DNA from: Isoetes taiwanensis
Taxonomy: Eukaryota; Streptophyta; Lycopodiopsida; Isoetales; Isoetaceae
NCBI GenBank assembly: GCA_021234155.1
Contig: JAJEKV010000056.1
Location: 3,891,330 to 3,955,329 of the forward strand
Length of the DNA stretch: 64,000 nucleotides
Direction of reading: 5' to 3'
This document shows, piece after piece, positions 10,641 through 21,743 of the stretch. A program made the position numbers and the translations under genes. How positions within the stretch are numbered: position 1 is the stretch's first letter; each line of letters starts with the position of its first letter. The notes beneath the pieces are model-generated. The model saw only the letters and a list, made by a program, of their open reading frames with translations. It made no database searches and had not been told where the DNA came from.

Positions 10641-11580
10641 AATCAATGGTTTGATGACAAATGTAGAATGGTTTGATGACGAATGTAGGGAGCTTAAATG
10701 CTGGCTTCGACAGGTTTGATGACAAATGTAGAATGGTTTGATGACGAATGTAGGGAGCTTAAATGCTGGCTTCGACAGGTCACTGACTCAGCATTATACC
10801 CGTTTGCAATGAGAGAATACCACACCTTTTTCAAGGGAAAGAAAGCGAGGTACATTGCGGAATATCACCGAGAAATGTTCTACCTCTTGGACCGACATCC
10901 ACGACTTTCTAGCTAAAGATATTGCACAAGCCTTTGCAACCTAGGGGAAACATCACCTCAAAGCAGTGGGTACAATACTTATAGCAGCTCTATGATCCGC
11001 TTGGGGTTCATGCAGCAATACCCCCACAGATGGGCCCAGCACTGGTCATCACGGAGACAGTCGCCAATGGTAGGGCAGTAGATTTGGACGGCATGCAGAC
11101 AGAGGTGCTCAAAGGGTCGGGCCTCCGATGGTGCCCATCCTAACAGCATTGTTCGATAGGGCACCACAAGAAGGCTTCCTCCACAGCGCACCACTAGGAG
11201 GGTTGTTCCCATATACAAGGCGGGTGACCCTGGGTGCCCGGCCAATTACCGCACCATCATGGTCAATTCGCTCTTTCCAAAACTACTGGTCGGCATTCTG
11301 GAGCAACAGTTGATGATGTGGGCAGAGGAAGCAGAGATGGGGGCTCTCACGGTAGAATTCTGGCCACGACACTCCATCATTGATCACAGATTCACTCCGT
11401 AGACCTTGATTGAAGATAGCAAGAATCGCCGGTAAAACCTGTACTGCTGCTTTGTTAATTTTGCAAAAGCTTTTGACACTGTGCCTCGAGATAAGCTATG
11501 GGATAAATTGAGGCAGTTGGGGGTCCCTATAGATTTGCAAAATGCAATATACAGGTTGTATGAGGCATGCTCAGGCTGAC
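10640..11580 (+). mobile_element. Third LINE fragment (plus strand), linker to reverse transcriptase
   Basis: The frame 10698-10916 contains VEWFDDECRELKCWLRQV, the pre-RT linker also seen at 56.1 kb. After several frameshifts the plus strand reads NYRTIMVNSLFAKLLVGILEQ (about 11240), WPRHSIIDH, then CFVNFAKAFDTVPRDKLW and LQNAIYRLYEAC (to about 11570), all non-LTR RT motifs. The closest relative in the window is the LINE at 54.4-56.9 kb, which shares QNAIYRLY and the WFD-E/A-EC linker. An exact 65-bp duplication lies at its start. No frame is intact. Confidence 0.8.
10648..10777. repeat. Exact 65-bp tandem duplication in LINE linker
   Basis: Units 10648-10712 and 10713-10777 are identical. 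Each itself begins with two near-identical copies of ggtttgatgac(a/g)aatgtag, so duplication happened at two scales. Confidence 0.95.
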
Positions 11581-12530
11581 TGACACCTGTTAGGACAACC
11601 TGTCGTCAGCAGTATTGGAGTCCGCCTCGTGCCACCGTGGCACTGGTACAATGTGTTAGCCTTAATACTTTTATCTGTGACACAAAAATTGGTTAACACC
11701 CAATTTTCTCACCGCTCCAATGATGTCGTGCCACTTGGCGTGCTGTCAAATCCAAAAGAGTAGAAACTTTGGCTGCTGCCTTTTTTTTTGCCTCGACTCT
11801 CTCTGGTCCAACCGAAGAATAGCATAGATCTACCCGTTGTTCTAGATTCCGAAGATTTTTTACTGCCACAAAACGTGTACTATGAACATGTTTCGACATT
11901 ACCAAAATATAATCTCGTGCGTGGCTCCATACTGTCGTACATAAAAATCAATTAGGATGCATTCTGCCCTTTCTTCCAATCACGCCACGACACGTGGCAT
12001 ACTTCCTTATCCAGGAATATTGAAGGCAATTTTGTTGATTTGTCATATTTTATCTTATTATCATCTAACATTCAGCTCTTTTCCCTGGTCGTTTACCTAA
12101 TATTCGGCGGCCAAAATGCATTCAAACTTGGTTTCCACATTACACCAATGTTATTTCCCTTGCATTCCGGCAGGGTCAACTGCGCCTCCGCGTCAGGGCA
12201 CTTTTCCCTACCAGAATGCAAAGGAAGTTGACATTCCTGTATACGTCCATATGCCTTCCATGCCTGAATGTCACCTAACACATTATTTTGGTATATATAA
12301 ACCGCATAGAAATTCTTTGAAAATATAGCGTTTGTTCCTCTTAGATAATTGGGTAAAAGTATGCTGGTGGGTATCAAAATCATGCGTCTGGACGCATGCT
12401 TATAGCAGGGTTTTAGCCCGCTTAAAGCACCCCTGCGTTTGCTTAATTTGGGTGCTGGTGGGCGTAACTGCCCGTCATTTTTTTGACGCCCTTCACGTCC
12501 ACCTCACCAACGAACCGTTAGGAAAATGAT
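11581..12530. other. No supported gene; contains an imperfect inverted repeat
   Basis: The inverted repeat at 12158-12224 has arms of about 18 bp around a GC-rich centre: ccttgcattccggcaggg (12158-12175) against ccctaccagaatgcaaagg (12206-12224). Because it is palindromic, both strands give a similar short peptide, which explains overlapping open frames here. A 70-codon minus-strand frame (11905-11693) has no recognisable motif. Confidence 0.6.
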
Positions 12531-12662
12531 TGTGGGATTTGGCTGGATTTTCACGCGAGTGGTAGTACGTTGCAAATTCGATCGAGCCCAGAACTACTTC
12601 GATCTCATGGCCCGCGCAAATTCTCCCTCCAATTCACTTATTCTCCCTCTCTCAGGAATTTC

Positions 12663-13870
12663 ATGGCGCTCCCTGATACCGGCCTAGAGGCAATCACACG
12701 TTTAGCATTGGATTTTCGGCCTGATGAATTCCAATACAGTGCTCCAGATTTGTTGGATGTCAATGCCACACAGGAAATATCGCGTGAAGATCCAGTTTCC
12801 TCTGCAATTTACAAGAAATTGGATGCAGAGAGAAAGAGAGAATACAGATTACGGAATAAGATGAGAAAAGCAGCTGTTGAACGGGAAGATCTGAGCATGA
12901 GACGCAGGCAAGAAATAGCCAAGCTTATAGTTGATTACTTCAACAAGCTCACCAAAAAGCATTCACCCGAACTCAAGGCCGATGTGATGAAGAGGGTGGT
13001 TCATCACCATGAAATGGAAATCTCAGAACCTGGAATTTTGCCAAATCCAAAGGAGTGCAAAGGCGTGGGGGGTCTTTGCTCAACAACTTGAAACGGACAA
13101 TGGCAGCCACAAAGAGGCAAAGGAACCATGATATTTGGAGAGTCGAACCGATTAACCGGTGGCGGCTTCTTCCACAAAATCCAGATGCAATTCCACTATG
13201 GCAGGGCTGTTAGGTACATCTAATTCTTGCTTTCATGCATGTGCTTCTTTATGCTTTTAAGTGCTTGTATCTGCTGAGTGATGCTGGCTGGGATATCTTC
13301 ATTGATTAATGTGCAATATTTCTTATGATAGGTTGCATGAGGTCAACAATTGCAACTGCTGCATTAAGAAAATCGGAAGCCGTCCTTGGAAATGGTCCGT
13401 GGTCTTGCTTCCAAAGGAGGTTGAGGTGCGATTCTCTCACCCCTACTTGCAAGCAAAGCATAACAGAATTCTGGAAACAAAATAGCAGAGTCTCTCCTTG
13501 CCTTTGCAAAAGTCCATCATTTACTGAAGAAGTCATCCGTAGGCCAGTGCTTAATGTTTTGGAATTGGGGCTAAGATTGCGACCTTCCATGTCACTGTCA
13601 CAAGACTGCTATCTTTCAGTTTGGTTCTTTCCTTTTCTAGAATTTCTACCTCAAGTTTTCACATAGGCTTTGCTTTCTAATTTTTTGTCCAGTTCATGGC
13701 GTATCAGATCATGGGGCTCTATTGAAGGAACTCTGGGTTTCAGCATGGATTCAATTTATTGGCCACAACAACAACAAGAATGCAAAGGTAAATTTTTGGT
13801 TGAAGCAGTGGGTTTTGAATGGCTTCATTGCTACAAACAGAGGTCTGGCTATGGCAAATCAGGGTTAAAA
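12663..13870 (+). pseudogene. Partial copy of the DDE-like transposon gene found at 34-48 kb (N-terminal half)
   Basis: From ATG 12663 the frame to 13091 has a charged segment (IYKKLDAERKREYRLRNKMR...SMRRRQEIAK). Its position and pattern match the LYRKLLAMKRREQRAKKRAR segment of the gene at 34.8 kb. After a frameshift near 13040 and a likely intron (about 13212-13332), the plus strand reads GNGPWSCFQRRLRCDSLTP and ITEFWKQNSRVSP. These parallel EGPWSMFKRQTGSDKLTH and VVELWTNNSGVSP at 35.4 kb. A possible further exon lies near 13695-13865. The catalytic half is missing. The relation to the other copy is seen by eye only. Confidence 0.55.
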
Positions 13871-14034
13871 AAGATGTGACAAATGTCAGGCTTCTGCTTG
13901 GAAGCAAATTATCGAATCCCCTGCTCGAAGTTAACTTAGGGCTTAATCTAAGCCTAAACGTATGACAATTCATGTACTTAAACAGATTATGAAGTTGAAT
14001 GCAAACATGCTTTTCAGTGCTTGGGCAATATTTG

Positions 14035-14593
14035 CATTAGGGTTTTTTTGAGATTAAAAAAGGGCCTTCAAAACATGCCAACTAAGCCAAATGAAGATAA
14101 ATGAACTACCAATCAGAAATCAGAGCCTGACGGGTCTAGTCAGCAAAACTGTTATAACTAACTCACTGGATCATATTTTCTAGCATAACTATTGATAGCA
14201 AAGTCCAAATGAGCTCTCGTTTAGTGCAATAGATAGATCTCGTTGAGATCTTTCCAACCTTAGATGCTTTGCACATATTTTAACCACATATAATTGTCAA
14301 AACTCTAAAAAATATGGTTTTTACCATTTTTTACTATCTTACGGGGTTAAAAGATATGCAAACCACCCAAGGTTGGAAAGATCTCAATGAGATCTATCTA
14401 TTGCACCAAACAAGAGCTCATTTGGACTTTTCTATCAACACTTATGCTAGAAAATGTGATCCAGTGAGCTAGTTATAACTGTTTTGCATTGCTGACTGGC
14501 TGGATTACCAGTTCTGTTTTTTGATTGGTAGTTTATGTAGCTTAGTCAGCAGTTCTTAGAAGGCCCTTTTATGATCTCAAAAAATCCCTAATG
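14035..14593. mobile_element. Foldback (MITE-like) element of about 559 bp
   Basis: The left half (14035-14290) and the reverse complement of the right half (14593-14345) align along almost their whole length: termini cattagggtttttttgagat against cattagggattttttgagat, and inner blocks ggaaagatctca(a/t)(t/c)gagat and gtccaaatgagctc. The arms are each about 250 bp around a roughly 50-bp centre. It has no coding capacity. If the element proper starts at GGG it is flanked by TA on both sides, as in mariner/Stowaway elements, but the palindrome extends past that point, so the target duplication is unproven. Confidence 0.85.
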
Positions 14594-17000
14594 TGATTCT
14601 ATCTTGTTTGATCATTGAATTGATCTTGAGTAGTTATATTCGATCTCTTGAATCACATCCTGTTTAAGTTCTAACAGCTAGGATGATGGAATCAGGTGCA
14701 GCACTCGCGACGCTCAATAAATGCATATTGTTATGCAGTAAGGGGATTTTAGAAAAATCGTCCTTTTCTTATAGGAAATGATATCTGATTTACAGCAAAG
14801 TACACTGACATATCCAGCATACAAGATGGGGTTCACTCAGATGTACCAACATACATTTCTATCAGCACCATAAATGAATGCATCAATCTCATAGATATCC
14901 CAAACTTGGCTTGCTCATATGCCACTTAACTTATATTCAGTAAAAAAGATAATGCCAACACAAGATTCATTTTATAAGTGTCTGAAACATGCATGTAGTA
15001 TTCCATATCAAGAAGATAGTCCTTAGGATTTGTTATTCTATTTCTACAGACTTATGATTAGAAGAACTTAGACAGAGCTCATGTTCCGCAGCATTGAAGG
15101 ACCCCATTGTTGTTGGAGACACCGTTCCTAAAAGTGAGAAGAGTGGTGAACTGGTCTTGGCCGTTAATGTTTCTGCAAGTGGCACTCATGGTTGTGGAAG
15201 TCTGTATTGAATGCTCCAACATGAATTTGCAAATCCAGAACCACAAACAAGGTTTCCGTTATTGTTTTCAATGCAAGAGTTCAGATCAATGGTGTTGTGC
15301 GGATTGCTCCCGTTCGTAGTGTGGAAATTTGCATCTAGCTCATTTCCTAAGAAGCCATAGGCATTTTTGTTATGCAGTACTGAAAGTTTTTCACTTGCAT
15401 GTAATAGGACTGGTGGGACTGGTGAGATTGGATCAAATTAATGTGTGTTACATGAATAGTTTGGACTCATATGATTCAGTAGACATTGAGGTCTGCTTGG
15501 TTTGCTAAGATGAACAAGAAAGCTATACCTCATACATAATCTTTCTTGTTAAGCAAACTTGCTAAGATATCATGAAAGATATACCTCATACATTGTTTTT
15601 TATTCCATATGCTGAACTAAGACTTAGGTGTGATATTTTTGAATTTATAGCATGGGAATTTGTCTCAGTACCTAATTTGTAGATAATATGCAGAAGGAAG
15701 TCCTAGCTTTTTCATCTTTTCTATTCCATATTATTAATTAAATAGACAAAACTTTGTGACATTTCTAAACTTATAATATGGACATGTTTCCATATCTAAT
15801 TTGCATTGAATCTAATTTGTTTTGATCTTAAATTGCATTTGATGCTAGGTAATTTGATTCAATTTTTTTGTTACAACTTAGACATATGAAAGAGGAGAGT
15901 TTGCTTGTGACAGGCATATGCAACACCAAAGCGATCTGATTTTTGCAATAACCACTTCACTCTTGATCTTCTTGGCAATATTAAGAATCATATCTATTCA
16001 TTTCAATATTCTATAGAGATTTGAGGCAATGCATTTCCTTTGTACGATGGCAATTACTCTACATTAGAGTGTCGAATTGAACCCATGCTCAATAATTCAA
16101 CACGGCATTATATTTTTATATTAGGTCAACTATAATGACACTGTCCAAATTGCTATATGCATTCTAATCTCACAAATTAGTATGAGTCATCCATCTTTGC
16201 GCAACGAAGGCAAATAGTAATCGCAACACCTAGATTTGTAGGTTCATCTACAATTATCTATGCAAAGGAATGTACAAACTTTAATGACATTGGAGATGAT
16301 ACCTTTGAACTGGGATGGACTTAAATGATCCAAGGATAGTTTGTTCTCACCCTATTTAAATGGAAAGATAGTGTGGAAATATCAAATGGCAAATTGAGCT
16401 TGTTGGAAGTCTAATATCCTTGAAATTCCCACACTGTACTTCCCCGATATTCCCATGGCAGGAAGGTGGTGATGATTTTAGGGGGGACTAACATTATCCA
16501 ATGCCTCTCGCATGTGAAACGAGCAATCTACCATCTAAGTTACAACCCTATAATAACACTATAGCTCCTTAAAGCCCCCTATTAGCACTTCACATATACA
16601 AATAGAAGTCAGTATGTTAGCAAATATTGCTAAATAATTATTTAAATTCCAATTTAACCATATGATTATTACGCACCATTGCCTATTAAGTGCCTCAAAC
16701 AATATGATTGCACCACCAAATGCGAGATTCGATGGTAGCATTAAACACTTTCAATTTAGCAATATGGGCACCAGACAGATACCATAAAGCATGGTTTCAT
16801 TAATTAGAGAAATTTCGTTTTCTCGTTTGACAACGAAATAGGTCGTGGTCACCCCGGGGATGGTAAGAAATGATTCCTCTCAACCAAAACAAAGCGTCAA
16901 TAATCCTAAGTTCAGCTTGAAAAAATAACATGCGCCATAATTTGACACCAGGCCTATAGCCCAAAGCTGTCATGACAGTAACCGAGGGGTTTGAGCAGCA
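14594..17000. other. AT-rich stretch without a supported gene
   Basis: Only short frames are present. At 15088-15320 the plus strand reads DPIVVGDTVPKSEKSGELVL and then, in another frame, a Cys-rich tail ending at 15319. A splice-acceptor-like gttccgcag precedes it, but I recognise no family. A small inverted repeat (atttcgtt/aacgaaat) lies near 16811-16840. Confidence 0.5.
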
Positions 17001-17325
17001 TCACGAGTGGTCGTAAGGATCGCCATTGCGATTCTTGCGAGAACAAGTGAAGGCAGAATACAAGAAGCACATTGTGTGCTTCGTGGTCAAGTTACTATCT
17101 GGGGGATGTATAAGTGATGTACAGAATCGCCACCACGATCTTTCAGACTACTTTGTTTATCCAATTCAAAGTTGAAATAATACAAAAGCATAGTGAACAA
17201 AAGTATAACACATAGTGAACTCAAAAAGCATAACTCATATTGAACCTGAAAATAGGTGAAAATTTAAACACAATGTTATAACAAAAACTTTGTACAAAAT
17301 GCCCAGCAGAAAGGCGAAGGCTATA

Positions 17326-18198
17326 TCACTGAGTCTCTGGATCAACACCATGTTGAGCAGCTATTCTTGCAATATGCTCCCTTCCAATAGCAAGGGTCTG
17401 TGACAGGTCCATTTCTGTATATCCAGTTGTTTCTGGGATGTCAACACCCATTGCCTGTGCTGCGTTCTGAACACGCTCTGACATATCTTGGCTATTAAAC
17501 AATTCGTCCTGCAATTGCTCAGAATATTCATTAGAGGGTACCAGCTTCTGCCTTTTAGGTGAAGGGTCGGGGGAGGTTCTCCCACTTCCGAAGGCGGCTT
17601 CAGAAGTTTCACCATACTCCAAATTAGGAAGGGCCTTGTCCAGTTGCTTGTCCAGTTGCTTAGTTAGCAGTGGCATTACGGTGTCCAAGTTCTGGTTCAG
17701 TGCTTCAAGCTTCTTGAAAGTTGGATCAAGTTTTGCCTGTGCCTTCTCAGTCTGCTCTATCAGTTCCCGAGTCTCCTTGATCCTTTCTTCGAAGCTTTTC
17801 TGATCCAGGCCTTCTAGTATCTGATCCATGTTGCTAAGATCCGTTCCCTGTGTTATATTAATATCAGGCTTGTCGGAACCTTGTTCTTCACGTTGCTCAT
17901 CTTGCTCTTCACCTTCCTCTTCCATGTCAGGCCTTGCCATTTTCTCTAGAATCTCGAAGAAAGATCTAAGGAAACGGCATACTTTGTCGTCAAACTCAAA
18001 AGCAACACTCCGTTTTCCTTGCATCAACGCTACCCTTGAGGTAGTTCCTCCTGAGAAGAAATCCAAAACGCAACCTTCTAATGGTACCAGCTCCTTCACT
18101 ATATAATAGACATAAGAGGTTTTTGCCTGGCTCTTGAGGACGAAGTCGCCTTCCATAGCTGCCCATGAGAATTTGGGTTTACCTGTAAAGAACTCCAA
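17326..18198 (-). pseudogene. Last exon of a DNA N4/N6-methyltransferase-like gene
   Basis: The frame encodes KPKFSWAAMEGDFVLKSQAK, then VLDFFSGGTTSRVALMQGKR and SVAFEFDDK. This has the layout of the C-terminal part of beta-class amino-methyltransferases, where VLDPF.GSGTT...A...GR..IG.E.D forms the AdoMet pocket. Here Pro is Phe and the loop is one residue shorter. Residues after about 90 are unlike bacterial enzymes: an acidic Glu/Gln stretch, a long Leu/Glu/Lys coiled-coil region and a Ser/Pro-rich tail, ending at 17326. The exon start is set by an acceptor-like tctttacag near 18184. The catalytic (D/N/S)PP(Y/W) motif is not visible in this exon. Intact within itself, but upstream exons are broken. 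Confidence 0.55.
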
Positions 18199-19130
18199 AT
18201 ACTTTCTTTTTGTTTTTGCATCTACATCTTCGCCGCCCGGTTATCGGATATTTTGGAAGAGGAGTGCTTTGTGGTGCCTTAGTGACTTGAGTCAGTCGCA
18301 GCTCCAAGTTGGGTTTAACGGGCAGCACCCGAACGTCACTCCTGTTTATTGTCACATGACTGACATGATACTGGAATTCTTTTATATTTGTTTTGCTCTC
18401 CCATCCTTTCTCTTCATAAGCCCCTAGGGAAACATGGGAGCTACCTTGTATCTGGCTAAGACTGTACAAACAGTTTGGCAAATGTACCGATCTGAGAAAC
18501 ATGACTATATGGTACACTTTTGCATGTGTCATGCCGCGCAACTCTGCTAAAAAAATCGTGTATTTTTTCACATCCCACTGTGGTGGAAAAACTACGCATG
18601 TCTACAAAAAATCAAACTGGCATTTTCTGACACCGATGCAGACACAAGGATGCCACTTTTTGTTACGTGCTGCACGATGTTTTGCTTCTCTTTCATTTTC
18701 CGGGCCTCATCTGGCCTCATTATAGCAACAACAGCTTCCAAAAAAACTGCAGGCAGATTACCTTGAACTGCCTCTTTATTATAGTTTGCTTTGACGATTT
18801 GAAATGCGGTAATGCGCAATATCCGAGGCGTTGCTTTCGGGCGACTACGGAAAACGTGAACCCAACTCATCAAAATTATTGTATAGCTTCTCCGAGATAG
18901 AATTGGCATATGATAACACTTCCACGACGCATGAGTGAAAGTGTTACGATGTCTAGAGCCCCTCGGACCGCAATTAAAAGCGTCTGTATACCCTGTTTGC
19001 ACTTTCAAGAAAACCTCGCATACGCAAGATTTAGTCCATCAAGCGGCTTACCTCAGCATTGTTCATTCCTCGTAGGTTTTCGGGAATGTCTTGTTGAAGA
19101 ATTCCTTTGAAGGTTTCTCACGGTAATTTC
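18199..19130 (-). pseudogene. Middle exons of the methyltransferase-like gene
   Basis: Minus-strand segments separated by likely introns read, in order: an unrecognised block 19008-18620 (KANYNKEAVQGNLPAVFLEA...MRPDEARKMKEKQN), then after acceptor ccaccacag a block near 18580-18440 (WDVKKYTIFLAELRGMTHAK...IVMFLRSVHLPNCLY), then after tttccctag a block 18420-18230 (FQYHVSHVTINRSDVRVLPV). A frameshift near 18235 links this to the last exon. The WDV...FLAEL block lies where a methyltransferase would carry the segment after its catalytic PPW/PPY motif, but that motif itself is not seen. Assigned by position and continuity with the last exon. Confidence 0.4.
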
Positions 19131-19273
19131 CCACGATCATCGGTGAGCTTTTCGGCTTGCCCAATTGTTGACAACTTCTACGAGTTTAGACCGAGGTGAT
19201 TCTTGCATAAATAGGAGGCGCTTCTCGTCCTTCGGTTCCTTAACCTTGAGTTGTGGTAGCCACCTCGACAAAA

Positions 19274-20290
19274 TCACACGCGAAGTCTTTGGTTAGGATC
19301 GCGGCGGCGATTTTCACGAAACAAAAAGCGAATAACATACCTTCCGGCGGATGTCACTGCAGTTCCTGTTGGCCCTTGTGGAGGACATCCGAATGCCTTG
19401 TGCTGGTTTCTTAGTTGTTGGAGCTTTTCAATCAGCGGTTCTTTGTATACTGTTTCTGCGATGACGTCGTTGCACTGTATGGAAATCTGAATGTATTCTT
19501 TGTTGGAGAGGTTACCATTTAATACACGACTTCTTCTTTTTACATATGCTTTCGCCAAATTCCAACCTTTGCTCGACATTGCCCCGCGTATTGCATAAAA
19601 GCGTGCGCAAAGCAAAAATCTTTGTGATTACCAGAAATAATATAAAATTTCTTGTTTGCCAATTCTTCTGGGCGCGACCAAGTGACTAATTTCCTGCATG
19701 TGACCGAGATACATTAGTTAGTCCAAGAAATTGTTCACGAAGATCGCGACCGCGATCCGCTTGAGCATATTTATATATGTAACCAATATGAGAAGAAAGA
19801 AATAAATATGATGTAACAGACCTTGTTAAAGGATCAAATGGAACGAGATCAGCCGGTGTTAGAACCTCTGTCGGGTATTTCTTGAAGCTTTTTATCAGTG
19901 TCTGTACATGGTCATTTGACCGGACTCTATGTGTCATATTAGCGGGAGCTGGTTCGAAAATCGAAAATCTTTGACTCTTTGGAACCAGTTCACACCCATT
20001 GAATAATATCTTTTGAACTCCTCGAGCTTGGATGCTGTCTCCTGAGCCAGTTTCTTTTCTTCATCTGGATTAAACTTCAAATCTTCTGGCATTTGGGGAT
20101 CAGTTCTCCAGGGCAATAAGTGGCTGGTAGGTGTTGCTTTAGTGGACGAGGAAGGAGTAGAAGACGTCGAAGGTTGCGCACTGTCATCCGTGGGCGCCTT
20201 TGGAATCTTTATCCTGAATGGCGGGATCCTCTTTGATGGCTGTCCTTCTAGTCTTGGGTGAGAGTCTGGCGGGAGCGATCAAAAGCATGG
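19274..20290 (-). pseudogene. Middle of the methyltransferase-like gene; possible ParB-like segment
   Basis: The first part (about 20290-19970) is Pro/Ser-rich and then Lys/Glu-rich (RTDPQMPEDLKFNPDEEKKL, VNWFQRVKDFRF). After a one-base slip near 19955 it continues ANMTHRVRSNDHVQTLIKSF...EVLTPADLVPFDPLTR to a donor at about 19822. The next exon (19693-19330) reads WSRPEELANKKFYIISGNHK and then, in another frame, WNLAKAYVKRRSRVLNG...YIQISIQCNDVIAE. A short span followed by (I/L)SG(N/Q)H is reminiscent of ParB-like domains, which are often fused to methyltransferases in phages. That is a weak pattern match, not a proven domain. Confidence 0.35.
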
Positions 20291-20345
20291 CGGAGGCTGA
20301 AGGGTCAACTCTTTGCGGAGAACAACCAACATTTCTTTGAGGGGG

Positions 20346-21010
20346 CTACGGCCGATTCTTTGAAGGAACAACAACATTTGCCTCTATGGGCACTACAGTA
20401 TCCTTTGGAGTGGATGGTTCGCCAATAGCCTGCAAAGGGGCCACGGATCTCTTCTTTGAAACAACCCTGAGCCAGTTGGTGTCCATCCTTGAAGGCAGTT
20501 TGTTGTCTTTAGTAGCCTTCAAAGCAGCAGAAGGAGGTTTCTTATCAGCTAAAAGACCTTTTCTGCACATGCTAAATCCAACAAGTATATCCCTGTTGCA
20601 TTTAATACCCGACAAACTTAAGGAATCATAGGACGGCAATATCCAGCCAAATCCCTTAGTACTGGTGGGCATCCCCTTGCCGCTTGCCGCTTTGTTGACT
20701 TTACTCGCAATCATAATGGATGGATCATAATTCTGCCATCTCAAAACGTACTCCACAAACTGCAGCCCTTGAGTATCTTCTACGCTGCAAATTGTTGCAT
20801 CCTGTACATTATTTTTGGTGCCTTCCCACATAGCAATAACTATACCTAGCTGCTCGTAATCTTCTGGACCCTTCCCAGTGACATGAGGTTTTGCCTGTGC
20901 GATTTCAACACACCACTTCCTGCTTCTATCGGGAGTGACAATTCTGATTGGTTCTACATTGGGCCCGCGGAATAGTTCGAGGGCTGCAGAAGCAATTGAA
21001 CACAGGTTAG
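20346..21010 (-). pseudogene. N-terminal exon of the methyltransferase-like gene
   Basis: From an acceptor-like ttctgcag (about 20985) the frame runs through PRTIPR-free codons as ELFRGPNVEPIRIVTPDRSR, WCVEIAQAKPHVTGKG, then MWEGTKNNVQDATICSVED, LRWQNYDPSIM and WILPSYDSLSLSGIKCNRDI to a stop at 20346. The 161-codon frame from the internal Met at 20831 is therefore not the true start. No known domain is recognised. It is divergent from the transposase-like gene that begins near 22.5 kb, with about 1.5 kb of repeat-rich DNA between them. Confidence 0.4.
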
Positions 21011-21041
21011 ATGCACTAGTATTGGAAGAAGATGTTCCTAA

Positions 21042-21251
21042 GGATCGCGGCCGCGATCCGGTTCATCAGTTGCAAACTAATAAAGGGTGTTCTGTCACCA
21101 TTATGCTGGCAAGAAACGCGGCCGCGTTCTTTACGACCAGCGAGTATTACGTTTTATATAAATTGCTCGCCACTATCGCGGCCGCGATTGTCTTGAGCAC
21201 TACCTTCCAGAAAAGAGGGAAGGTCGTGGTCACAACTATCGCGGCCGCGAT
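21042..21251. repeat. Cluster of four perfect CG-rich palindromes containing a NotI core
   Basis: Perfect palindromes GGATCGCGGCCGCGATCC (21042-21059), AACGCGGCCGCGTT (21115-21128), ATCGCGGCCGCGAT (21175-21188) and the same 14-mer (21238-21251). The centres are spaced about 71, 60 and 63 bp apart. Related degenerate sites lie at 17018, 17125, 19297, 19742, 22219, 22361 and 22440. They sit in inferred introns or flanks of the methyltransferase-like gene, not in its clear coding blocks. Confidence 0.9.
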
Positions 21252-21464
21252 CGTAGCGACCATCTAACTATCCTAAAAAGACATGGCCGAAGCTATAGAG
21301 ACACCTATGCTATAAAAAATCGCGGAAATTACCTTCTCTGAGGGCGGAGGCGCGAGACATGGTGGCGCTAGAAATTTTCGGATGGCGCTTGAAATTTGCT
21401 GAAGGCGCTAGAAATTTTCGCGAGGCTGATCAGAAAAATGAACGCCACTCTTTTTATAGACATC

Positions 21465-21563
21465 GCCATTATGACGGGCGCCATTATGACGGGCGTCGTC
21501 CTTATGACGGGCGCCATTATGACGGGCGGCGTCATTATGACGGGCGGCGTCATTATGACGGGC
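21465..21563 (+). repeat. Minisatellite of six 15- or 18-bp units ending in TTATGACGGGC
   Basis: Units start at 21465, 21480, 21495, 21513, 21528 and 21546 and read gccattatgacgggc or (gt/gg)cgtc(c/a)ttatgacgggc. All unit lengths are multiples of three, so an open frame across it encodes HYDGR-type repeats; I do not take that frame as a gene. Confidence 0.9.
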
Positions 21564-21743
21564 GACATATTCCCCCATTACCCCTAAAAGCAACCCCCAG
21601 CTTAGCAACGTACGGGACGGTGACACGTGAGAATTTGTGTGAGAGTGACTGTGGGGCAGTTGGAAAGGACAGCAAATCACCCACGGCATGTCAGTTTAAA
21701 TTGGATAGGGACAGGGACATTAGGGCATAAAAAGGTCCCGCCC

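Noticed and set aside
12093-12383. Overlapping frames on both strands encoding PLHSGR
   Set aside because: Produced by the inverted repeat at 12158-12224, not by genes.
16811-16840. Terminal inverted repeat of the 17-26 kb block
   Set aside because: Only an 8-bp local palindrome; no partner sequence found near 26 kb.
21359-21730. 123-codon plus-strand frame with HYDGR repeats
   Set aside because: The length comes from the minisatellite; flanking residues show no family.
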